Assembly (NCBI RefSeq): GCF_027111335.1
Contig: NZ_CP114288.1
Span: forward strand, 3,348,001-3,412,000
Direction: 5' to 3'
DNA: 64,000 nucleotides
Source of the DNA: Flavobacterium aquiphilum
GTDB lineage: Bacteria > Bacteroidota > Bacteroidia > Flavobacteriales > Flavobacteriaceae
Part shown: piece after piece, positions 47,915 to 54,782 of the stretch
How the letters are laid out: each line of letters starts with the position of its first letter
How positions within the stretch are numbered: position 1 is the stretch's first letter
The notes under the pieces: model-generated
Database searches by the model: none
Told to the model about the DNA's origin: nothing
What the model saw: the letters and a program-made list of their open reading frames with translations, nothing else
Program-made: the position numbers and the translations under genes

Positions 47915-48889
47915 TCATAGAATAATGTTAAAAATATAGCCGGAAACAATCATGAAGAAAGCAATAGTCCCAAAGTAAATTGCGATCAATTTCCAGTTCA
48001 TTACTTTTTTCAAAAGCATTGCTTCGGGCAGGGACAAACCAATAACTCCCATCATAAAAGCTATGGCAGTTCCCAGCGGAACACCTTTGGCTACTAATAC
48101 TTGAATAATCGGAATAACTCCAGCTGCATTGCTGTACATTGGTACTCCCATGATAACTGCCAATGGCACTGCGTACCATTGTCCCGTATTAATATAATTT
48201 TCAAAAAATCCTGTCGGAACAAAACCATGCATTAATCCTCCAATGGCAATACCAATGATAATATATGGAGAAACCCCTTTGACAATAGTGCAGGCCTCTT
48301 TTAAAATATTGGGAAATCGCTCTGACAAGCTTAGCTTTTCTTCTATCAGTTCTTCTTCTGTGTGGGAATTGTTAATAATGCTTTGTACCCATGGAGAAAG
48401 ATGTTTTTCCAACTTTAATTTGCCTAAAGTATAACCGCCAATAATACCTAAAAGTATTCCGGTTCCAACATATATAGCCGTTATTTTAAATCCAAAAGTT
48501 CCTAAAAATAGTGCAATCGCTACTTCGTTTACCAATGGTGCAGTTATAAGATAGGTAAATGTGATTCCAAGCGGAATTCCTCCTTTGACAAAACCAATAA
48601 ACAAAGGAACTGATGAACACGAACAAAATGGTGTGATAACCCCAAAAGAGGACGCAAAAAGGTATTCTAATCCATAGAGTTTATTGCGACTCAAAAAATT
48701 GCGCACTTTTTCCACAGGAAAATAGGAGTTGACAATCCCCATTACCGTTGTGATTAAAAAAAGCAATAAAGCAATTTTTAACGTATCAAATACGAAAAAA
48801 TTTAAAGCATCTCCAAGTTTGGAATGTTGTTCAATTGCAAAGACTGAATAAATCAGCCAATCGGCAAAATTTTGCAGCCAGTCAAACAT
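47915..48889 (-). CDS. arsP: ArsP/DUF318-type permease
   Basis: A 324-aa membrane protein with about eight helices and the diagnostic Cys cluster TPFCSCSSVPLFIGFVKGGI in a membrane segment. ArsP members export trivalent organoarsenicals; other members of the permease family may handle other thiol-reactive metalloids. A cytoplasmic loop (about residues 165-195) separates the halves, and the second half repeats the GIPLG/GVPLGTAIAF-type signature. It is central in the ArsR operon, 49 bp after the rhodanese. Confidence 0.85.
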   Translation of the reverse strand: MFDWLQNFADWLIYSVFAIEQHSKLGDALNFFVFDTLKIALLLFLITTVMGIVNSYFPVEKVRNFLSRNKLYGLEYLFASSFGVITPFCSCSSVPLFIGFVKGGIPLGITFTYLITAPLVNEVAIALFLGTFGFKITAIYVGTGILLGIIGGYTLGKLKLEKHLSPWVQSIINNSHTEEELIEEKLSLSERFPNILKEACTIVKGVSPYIIIGIAIGGLMHGFVPTGFFENYINTGQWYAVPLAVIMGVPMYSNAAGVIPIIQVLVAKGVPLGTAIAFMMGVIGLSLPEAMLLKKVMNWKLIAIYFGTIAFFMIVSGYIFNIIL

Positions 48890-48938
48890 TATCGTTTTAT
48901 ATTAATTATGCTGTTTAAACAGCAGATTTATAGCATCA

Positions 48939-49358
48939 TTAGTGGCAGCATTTATTTTTTCTTTCGGATTCATGAGAATGTGAATCACAGCAAGTATGTT
49001 CTGCAGCATTTTCTAAAACCGCGGCAGTATCGCCAATAGTAGGGAATCCTTTCTGAACCCAACGAACTATTCCGTGTTTCATATTAATTACGTTTTCGTA
49101 TCCGTGATAGACCAAAAATCCGGCAGCTCTCAGGCTTCTTCCGCCTGTTTTGCAAACCATAACAACCTCTCTGTCTTTTGGAATCTCGGTATAATGTTCT
49201 TCAAAAATACTTAAAGGAATATTGATGATATTTGGTACATCATAGGCTAACTGTGCCACTTCCTCTTTTTCACGAACATCTACTAATAATGCTCCATTTT
49301 TAATGAGTGCTTGCGTTTTGGTTGGACAGATTTCGAATACTTCTACTTGTTTTTCCAT
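48939..49358 (-). CDS. Rhodanese-domain sulfurtransferase with Cys/His-rich tail
   Basis: 139 aa. The single rhodanese domain has the active-site loop VCKTGGRS (C69) and the family start VDVREKEE. After residue 118 there is an unusual tail, HTCCDSHSHESERKNKCCH, with four Cys and four His in 19 residues, suited to bind a metal or metalloid. It is cytoplasmic and translated 5 bp after the thioredoxin-like gene. Persulfide transfer or metalloid reduction/trapping within the ars operon is inferred. Confidence 0.88.
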   Translation of the reverse strand: MEKQVEVFEICPTKTQALIKNGALLVDVREKEEVAQLAYDVPNIINIPLSIFEEHYTEIPKDREVVMVCKTGGRSLRAAGFLVYHGYENVINMKHGIVRWVQKGFPTIGDTAAVLENAAEHTCCDSHSHESERKNKCCH

Positions 49359-49363
49359 TGTAT

Positions 49364-49600
49364 TTATTGTTTTAAAAAATCTTTAATTTCGTCTATCTGG
49401 GCAATTCTTCCTTTTATTTTTACTAAATCATCAATCATCAAAACAGGAGTGGTCAGTACGTTATATCGCATCATTTCTTCGATATCTTCAATCTTGATTA
49501 TTTTGGCTTCAATTCCTAATTGAGCGACGGCTTTCTCTGCATTCTGAAAAGTGGTTTTGCATTTTGGGCAGCCTGGGCCAAGAATTTTAATTGTTTTCAT
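49364..49600 (-). CDS. Small thioredoxin-like protein with CPKC site
   Basis: A 78-aa single-domain thioredoxin/glutaredoxin-like protein (MTH895/redox-active disulfide protein 2 type) with active site GPGCPKCKT (C11, C14) and the cis-Pro loop TTPVLMID. No signal peptide, so cytoplasmic. It lies between arsR and the rhodanese gene and may reduce the rhodanese persulfide or the metalloid substrate. Confidence 0.88.
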   Translation of the reverse strand: MKTIKILGPGCPKCKTTFQNAEKAVAQLGIEAKIIKIEDIEEMMRYNVLTTPVLMIDDLVKIKGRIAQIDEIKDFLKQ

Positions 49601-49639
49601 TTTTTTTACTTAAATTTTAAAAACAGAAGTCTTAGGGTA

Positions 49640-50005
49640 CTATTTATTTATTAATTGTTCCGGATTCACAACTATGGCAACATTTGGTTCTAGATTCGGT
49701 GGTAGAATTCCGCTTAGTAAACGGATAGCCAAATTCCATTTGTCCCTATTGATGCAATATCTTACTGTTGGCGACGTAATATTTCCTTGGATCAATTCTG
49801 CATCTTTCAATTCATTCAAATGCTGGGAAAGGGTTGATTTCGCAATAGGTAATTCCTCAGCCATATTACCATGGTAACAACAAGTCTGATTATTGAGTAG
49901 TTGTAAAATGGCTATCCTCACCGGATGTGCCAAAGCTTTAGCAAAACGGGCAGCTTGTTCTTGTTCTTCTGTGTAATGATTTGTTTTTACAGCCGGCATT
50001 TTCAT
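49640..50005 (-). CDS. ArsR-family winged-helix repressor
   Basis: A 121-aa ArsR/SmtB-type regulator. The HTH is IAKSTLSQHLNELKDAEL (about 54-71). The vicinal pair C42-C43 (NQTCCYHGN) precedes it, a candidate arsenite/thiol sensor site, though not the classic ELCVCDL. Two start codons are possible, 50005 and 49999. The palindrome 50008-50046 touches the first and leaves room for both. It is the first gene of a six-gene operon running to 46754, and probably represses it. Confidence 0.9.
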   Translation of the reverse strand: MKMPAVKTNHYTEEQEQAARFAKALAHPVRIAILQLLNNQTCCYHGNMAEELPIAKSTLSQHLNELKDAELIQGNITSPTVRYCINRDKWNLAIRLLSGILPPNLEPNVAIVVNPEQLINK

Positions 50006-50007
50006 AA

Positions 50008-50046
50008 AATTATTATGTTCGTAAAAATACGAATAACATAATAATT
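50008..50046 (-). promoter_or_regulatory. Palindromic operator of the ArsR operon
   Basis: AATTATTATGTTCGTA (50008-50023) and TACGAATAACATAATAATT (50028-50046) form a near-perfect inverted repeat around AAAA, allowing a 3-nt asymmetry. It sits immediately before the arsR start codon, the classical place for ArsR autorepression. Confidence 0.75.
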
Positions 50047-50076
50047 AATACCGTTTTGCACCAGTATATTTTAGCA

Positions 50077-50115
50077 AAAGGGACTAATTTTTAATGAATA
50101 AAAATTAGTCCCTTT
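50077..50115 (-). terminator. Perfect 16-bp hairpin downstream of gene relics
   Basis: AAAGGGACTAATTTTT (50077-50092) and AAAAATTAGTCCCTTT (50100-50115), 7-nt loop. On the minus strand it begins 7 nt after the stop codon of the relic at 50123-50230 and ends in CCCTTTTGC, so it likely terminated that gene. It is also able to work from the other strand (CCCTTTCATGTTTTT). Confidence 0.75.
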
Positions 50116-50122
50116 CATGTTT

Positions 50123-50230
50123 TTAGAGGTGTAAAGCTTTTTTCAAATCCTCGAGAGTAAACTCGGCAGAGACAATTACGCTTCTGTTATCAAAATAGTT
50201 TTGCCTCTTATTTTTATTTGGCGGTTTTCA
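50123..50230 (-). pseudogene. 3' end of a lost gene
   Basis: A 35-codon open tail on the minus strand with a protein-like C-terminus (SVIVSAEFTLEDLKKALHL) and stop at 50123, directly followed by a strong terminator hairpin. It has no start and runs upstream into the decayed phospholipase copy. Best read as the surviving end of a gene whose front was removed by rearrangement. The family is not recognised. Confidence 0.35.
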
Positions 50231-50264
50231 TACACTCTTCAATAAATTATTCAGAGGTATATTT

Positions 50265-50860
50265 TTATAAAGTTCCTGCAAAAAAACAATTTCTCCAATA
50301 GTACGAATTTAACTACAATCAATCATTGCATCTCCATATCCGTGAAAAATTGGCCATATCCTTTTAGACTTTTATATATGGGGGAAAGTCAAGTCCAACT
50401 CAATACTGCTATGGTTATCTTCACCAAATCGTAACGAATGTTGTGCCTTTAATGTCAACAAATGTTTATTTATTCTATAATTAAAGAGAACGCTTCCTCT
50501 ACCCATATAATCTTCTATATCCGGGTTTTTGTTAATTTCAGTTGCAAACCATGTTCTGACAACCAAACTCCATTGATTATTTTCAAAACCTGTATGCAAA
50601 ATAAATCGGTACCAACTTCGGGAAAAATTTATGTCCTTCCCTCCCATTTGACGGGTGATTAAATGCAAATCCAAACATTTTTATCTTCAAAAAATCAAAC
50701 TTAACAGGATAGTTAAAAATAATTTACGGTTCAAAGTTGGTTTCCTAAAAGGCCTTGAATATTCTGAATTATAAACCTGCAATAAAACACATTTACCAAA
50801 AATTCTTTGAGCTAATTTGGCTTTGAAACTGAACAGCATGGTAGCTTCTACATTTTGAAA
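50265..50860 (-). pseudogene. Decayed copy of outer-membrane phospholipase A (pldA)
   Basis: It aligns by eye with the last two thirds of the intact gene at 52182-53087, down to the same final AGTL and stop. Frameshifts break it: the catalytic block survives as AFNHPSNGREG in one frame and continues as KDINFSRSWYRFILHTGFEN in another. The oxyanion Asn of SRSWNR is Tyr, a deletion of about 25 bp removes part of the front, and a stop follows FPHI. The N-terminus and signal peptide are missing. The longest open piece is 50372-50674. It is non-functional. Confidence 0.85.
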
Positions 50861-50901
50861 AACAAAATGGCTATCATAAACAGATGTTCTAGATAGCCAT
50901 T
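50856..50901 (-). terminator. Terminator of the inclusion-body protein gene
   Basis: Perfect 10-bp arms AATGGCTATC (50866-50875) and GATAGCCATT (50892-50901). On the minus strand it is followed by TTTTGTTTTTC. It lies 29 bp past the stop codon of the gene ending at 50930 and abuts the edge of the decayed phospholipase copy. Confidence 0.85.
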
Positions 50902-50929
50902 CTTTTATTTTATAGATTTTTTTTTAAAA

Positions 50930-51508
50930 TTACCCTTTAACTATAATTGTTGGATCCCATACAAAATAGCCAAACAATTTCATTGCAGCAGAAGTTCTGT
51001 CTAAAGTATAAAGAGCAAAACTAATATTATATTGCTCCGTTCCGCTGGTAATCACGTCAGCTTGATAAAACCAATATGTCATTGTATTAACAGGCTGAAT
51101 TGGAAGAGGAGACGCGCCTACTGATGGCTGAACTCCTGGCGCAGTAAATACTTTGGATGTAAAATCACCGAATACATTTGAACCACCAAATTTCTGCACA
51201 TTATACATTATAACTGCACTGTTGAAATTGTCATACTCGGATACAGCATTAAACCGAACGACATCACCAACGAGTGCATTAATAGTCAAGTCAGCGGTAC
51301 CGCTTCCAGTACTTCCTGTCAAATTAGAACTTACCATATATTGGTATTGATGTCCTATTCCTGTTGGCTTTGCAGGATCTTTGCTTCCTCCGTTTGGATA
51401 ATCATTCTGGATCTTATCCGTATCGATGATTATTTGAATGTTAGTAATTTGCGCAACATTGTTTAATACTGCTTCTAGAACTTCTGCGTTTTTTAATTTT
51501 GAATCCAT
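50930..51508 (-). CDS. PixA/AidA-type inclusion-body family protein
   Basis: 192 aa, soluble, no signal peptide. The pattern IQIIIDTDKIQNDYPN, then HQYQYMVSS, then RFNAVSEYDNFNSAVIMYNV, and YTLDRTSAAMKLFGYFVWDP matches the PixA/AidA family, abundant stationary-phase inclusion proteins first described in Xenorhabdus and Ralstonia. Function in free-living flavobacteria is unknown. It is flanked on both sides by phospholipase A sequences (decayed and intact), which suggests that a duplication or insertion brought it here. Confidence 0.85.
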   Translation of the reverse strand: MDSKLKNAEVLEAVLNNVAQITNIQIIIDTDKIQNDYPNGGSKDPAKPTGIGHQYQYMVSSNLTGSTGSGTADLTINALVGDVVRFNAVSEYDNFNSAVIMYNVQKFGGSNVFGDFTSKVFTAPGVQPSVGASPLPIQPVNTMTYWFYQADVITSGTEQYNISFALYTLDRTSAAMKLFGYFVWDPTIIVKG

Positions 51509-52181
51509 TTGAATTAAATTTTTAATTTTTGCCTACTCATTTTTTCAGTTTTTCGGCTTCCGCTGATGTTATATTAGAAGCCTAAAATTAAAGTAGTTCA
51601 ACAAACTTAAAAAGAGCATAAATACCTGATTACAAAACAAGTATATATACGCACATTATGCAATTCCACTACCAATTTGTATAAATGAAAAATAGATTCT
51701 GTTTGATTCTAAGTTAAACTTATATTACCTTTAACCTTCAAAACAATCACATAAAAGTTTCAATTCTTCTAATAAAAGGTTAGAATTTTGCACCAAGAGG
51801 TTCGCCTAAATAGCTATAAACCACTAAAAGTTTATTTGATGAATGTTAAATACCTTTCATCAATTCTTTTTAGTTATGTTACATTAGAATGGGGAGGAAT
51901 ATTAAGTAATCCCGTTTATTTTGTGGTTTGGTAAAAATCACATTATAGCAATGACTACCATAACGCAAAAGGGATTCTGGACCTTATATCACTGTTGAAA
52001 ACAAACAACAACTCTCCGAAAGTCCAAATTCATTCGCCTTTGAAAACAGTTCCAAAAAAACATTGGATGTTTTGGCAATTTGCAAACTAATCGATTTTTT
52101 ATTGCAACCGGAAATGACTTATGATTATTTGCCTAAGCAATTTAAATGGAAAAAAGTAAGAGAAAAAGAAGAGGTGAATTT
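51509..52181. other. Spacer with a plus-strand coding relic
   Basis: The left half is AT-rich upstream sequence of the inclusion-body gene, with a possible -7 box (CAAACTTA on the plus strand, 51602-51609). The right half contains the relic at 51935-52226. Confidence 0.4.
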
Positions 52182-52226
52182 TTATAAAGTTCCCGCAAAT
52201 ACTATTCCGATTCCCCCAATGGTATG
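51935..52226 (+). pseudogene. Frameshifted plus-strand gene fragment overlapping the pldA 3' end
   Basis: A start-like MTTITQKGFW frame switches at about 51980 into a second frame reading GPYITVENKQQLSESPNSFA and KTLDVLAICKLIDFLLQPEM, then FKWKKVREKEE, and stops at 52224-52226 inside the opposite-strand pldA end. Composition is clearly protein-like, but the family is not recognised. Probably a relic left by the same rearrangement that produced the phospholipase duplication. Confidence 0.35.
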
Positions 52227-53087
52227 AATTTGATTGTAATCAATCATTGCATCTCCATATCCGTGAAAAAATTGGCCATAGCCTGTTAAATTTCCATAAA
52301 TTGGAAAAGCCCAGTCGAATTCAACACTACCGTGGTTTTCATCACCGGTTCGTAATGAATGCTGTGCTTTTAGGGTCAATAAATGTTTGTTCAATCTGTA
52401 ATTAAAGGTAGCATCGGCTCTGCCCATATAGTTTTCGATATCGGGATTTTCATTGGTTTGAAAAGCAACCCAAGTTCTAACTATTAAACTCCAATCTTTG
52501 TCTTCAAAGCCAGCGTGCATAATGAAACGATTCCAACTGCGAGAAAATTGATTGCCTTCTCTTCCATTAGATTGGTGGTTAAAAGCAAACCCTAGCATTT
52601 TGGTTTTCAAACCCAAAAAATCAGATTTTATGGGATAGTTAAAGATAAGTTCCGGCTCATAATTGGTCTCTCTAAAAGGTCTTGAAAATTCGGCATTATA
52701 TACTTGCCAATACGATTTTTGGGTATAAGCTATCCATAAATCACCTTTTCCAAAAATATTTTGTGCTATTTTGGCCTTGAAACTTAATTGAATTGTAGCT
52801 TCGACATTGTCCAATTGAATTGATTTCTCAGTTGAAACTTCATCAGCTGGCACTACAAAGTCAACAGCACGTCTATGGCTCGAAAATCGAAAAGGCAAAA
52901 CATAAACCGGCTTATAGGTAGTAATCAAAAAAGGTTCCTTTTTTGTTTCAGGTTCTAACTCCCATATTTGATTAAGAGTCTGATACGATTCTCTTTTTTT
53001 AAAAATAGACGATTGTCCTAGTAAAGAAGTACTCGCAAATAAAGAAAGTACTAAGATTTGCAATGTTTTTTTTAAATAATTTTCCAT
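52182..53087 (-). CDS. pldA: Outer-membrane phospholipase A (OMPLA)
   Basis: A 301-aa beta-barrel lipase: signal peptide (MENYLKKTLQILVLSLFAST, cut near LLGQ), then a 12-strand barrel. The OMPLA active site is complete: H171 and S173 in FNHQSNGREG, and N186 in SRSWNR. It hydrolyses phospholipids in the outer leaflet and is normally activated by dimerisation and Ca2+. It is intact, in contrast with the decayed copy at 50265-50860. Confidence 0.92.
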   Translation of the reverse strand: MENYLKKTLQILVLSLFASTSLLGQSSIFKKRESYQTLNQIWELEPETKKEPFLITTYKPVYVLPFRFSSHRRAVDFVVPADEVSTEKSIQLDNVEATIQLSFKAKIAQNIFGKGDLWIAYTQKSYWQVYNAEFSRPFRETNYEPELIFNYPIKSDFLGLKTKMLGFAFNHQSNGREGNQFSRSWNRFIMHAGFEDKDWSLIVRTWVAFQTNENPDIENYMGRADATFNYRLNKHLLTLKAQHSLRTGDENHGSVEFDWAFPIYGNLTGYGQFFHGYGDAMIDYNQIHTIGGIGIVFAGTL

Positions 53088-53417
53088 GATTTTTTTCTAA
53101 AATACTATAAAAGTAAGCCTATCTCTTTCCTAATAATATCACATTTGACATGCTTCGCAAACTTAAAATTCATGTCTTAAATACCCCAAGCTTTAAGCAA
53201 AGACTAAAATTCATCTGTAATCGAAACCTTAACTTGGTGTGTAAATTTACAATTTTTATCCAAACAAAATTATAGCCATTTCTTCGGAAATGGGCTATTT
53301 TTATGTCCTTTTACCATCATTTAGGAATCAATACAATTTGCCTTTATCATATAAATTATTCCAAAAAAAATAATTTCCAAAATCAATTGTAACCAATAAA
53401 TTGAATAAAAAATGTAC
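53088..53417. other. Spacer between pldA and the thioesterase
   Basis: No gene. It contains the hairpin at 53272-53298 and presumably the pldA promoter. Confidence 0.5.
53272..53298. terminator. Hairpin downstream of the thioesterase
   Basis: ATAGCCATTTC (53272-53282) pairs with GAAATGGGCTAT (53287-53298) with one bulged base and a TTCG tetraloop. The better T tract (TTTTTATG) is on the plus strand; on the minus strand, where the thioesterase would need it, the tail is AATTTTG. It can act in both directions. Confidence 0.6.
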
Positions 53418-53855
53418 CTACATGTTTATCGTCATTTCGCTTATCACAAGATTTGATGTGGCTGAAGCAATAATTCTCTCAGAATTAAACATATCAGCTT
53501 TTATATTGATTACAGATTTTCCTCTTTTTATGATATTTGTTTTAACTATTACAGCATCGCCTTCTTTTGCCGCACTAAAAAATTCTACATTTAGATTAAT
53601 CGTTGGGAAGAAATATTCTGTACCTAAAATCATAAAATTAACACCGATGCAATCATCAAACATACCGCAAATGACACCGCCGTGAAGGGTTCCTGCCGGA
53701 TTGGTCATCTCTTTTCTTACCTCAAATTGAAATTCAACCGATTTTTCATCAACAGAAATCACCGTCCCATTCAGCCATTTGGCAAATGGAGACGGACTTC
53801 CCGAAAATGGTTTGCCAATAAAACTCTGAAGTAACTGAAGTCTTTTGTTTTTCAT
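53418..53855 (-). CDS. PaaI-like hotdog-fold thioesterase
   Basis: A 145-aa acyl-CoA thioesterase-like protein with the single hotdog domain and motif GTLHGGVICGMFDDCIGV (HGG loop plus Asp) near residues 57-74. No signal peptide. The substrate could be an aromatic or short acyl-CoA. It lies about 88 bp after the SDR gene and may be co-transcribed with it. Confidence 0.88.
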   Translation of the reverse strand: MKNKRLQLLQSFIGKPFSGSPSPFAKWLNGTVISVDEKSVEFQFEVRKEMTNPAGTLHGGVICGMFDDCIGVNFMILGTEYFFPTINLNVEFFSAAKEGDAVIVKTNIIKRGKSVINIKADMFNSERIIASATSNLVISEMTINM

Positions 53856-53943
53856 TTTATTTTCTATTTATATTTCCAAAAATTCTAATGCCTTTTTTAC
53901 AAAATCTTTGTGACTTTGAAATAAGGAACTAGGATGTAATTAC

Positions 53944-54714
53944 TTATTTCATTCCTGGACTTATTTGCCCCATTATTTTAATGCCCAATGCACGGCTAAG
54001 AAACTTGAAGTTGAATAACATTAAGCGGTTTTTCCAGCCTGATATTACTCTTGGTTTACTTCTTCTTTCCAAACCGGTAATTAAATCTTGTGCTACGTCA
54101 TATGCTGTGGACAATACAAATTCGGGATATGAATTGGTTTCCTTACCAGCATTTGAATGAAAATCTGATTTAGTTGCCCCAGGATTAAACCCCATTACAT
54201 AAATGCCTTTATTTTTAAATTCAAACCACAAGGATTCGGAAAAATTAGCAACAAAGCTTTTAGTTCCTGCATATACAGCTGCTCCTGGAAAAGAAGAATG
54301 TCCTAAAAGTGAAGCCACATTTACCAGACTGTCTCCCTTTTTTGCGTTTTGCAGGAAAGCGTAAGACAGTGTTACCAATGCATCCATATTAAGGTGCATA
54401 CCATTTATTTGTTCCTGAAGCGGCATATTGATAAATTGTCCATACAGTCCAGCACCTGCATTATTAATTAGGACATTATAACATTCTGATTTAATGTGTT
54501 CAGACAGCCTAACCAAATCCTTTGAGTTGTTTAGATCAGCTACCAGTACTGTGTGGTTATTTCCATGAAGTATAGCTTTGGCTTCATTTAATTTATTCTC
54601 GCTTCTTGCTACAAGTGTTACTGCATAATTTTTTGCAGCCATCAATTTGGCTACTTCTAATCCGATGCCTCCACTAGCACCTGTAATTAGTACTTTTTCA
54701 TCTTTCAATTCCAT
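53944..54714 (-). CDS. Short-chain dehydrogenase/reductase
   Basis: A 256-aa classical SDR with cofactor motif TGASGGIGLE (11-20), NNAGAG (84-89), catalytic S135 (VNVASLLG), Y148 and K152 (YAGTK). An Arg at position 37 after the second strand favours NADPH. The C-terminal part (RKPRVISGWKNRLMLFNFKF-like stretch) resembles the DltE/YqjQ-type SDRs. The substrate is unknown. It lies 68 bp after the RND pump gene, on the same strand. Confidence 0.9.
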   Translation of the reverse strand: MELKDEKVLITGASGGIGLEVAKLMAAKNYAVTLVARSENKLNEAKAILHGNNHTVLVADLNNSKDLVRLSEHIKSECYNVLINNAGAGLYGQFINMPLQEQINGMHLNMDALVTLSYAFLQNAKKGDSLVNVASLLGHSSFPGAAVYAGTKSFVANFSESLWFEFKNKGIYVMGFNPGATKSDFHSNAGKETNSYPEFVLSTAYDVAQDLITGLERRSKPRVISGWKNRLMLFNFKFLSRALGIKIMGQISPGMK

Positions 54715-54782
54715 TTTTTTAGTTTTATTATTTTACTCAATATAATTTAAGAAAGAAACTCACCATAAGTCTAGCTTTTGGT

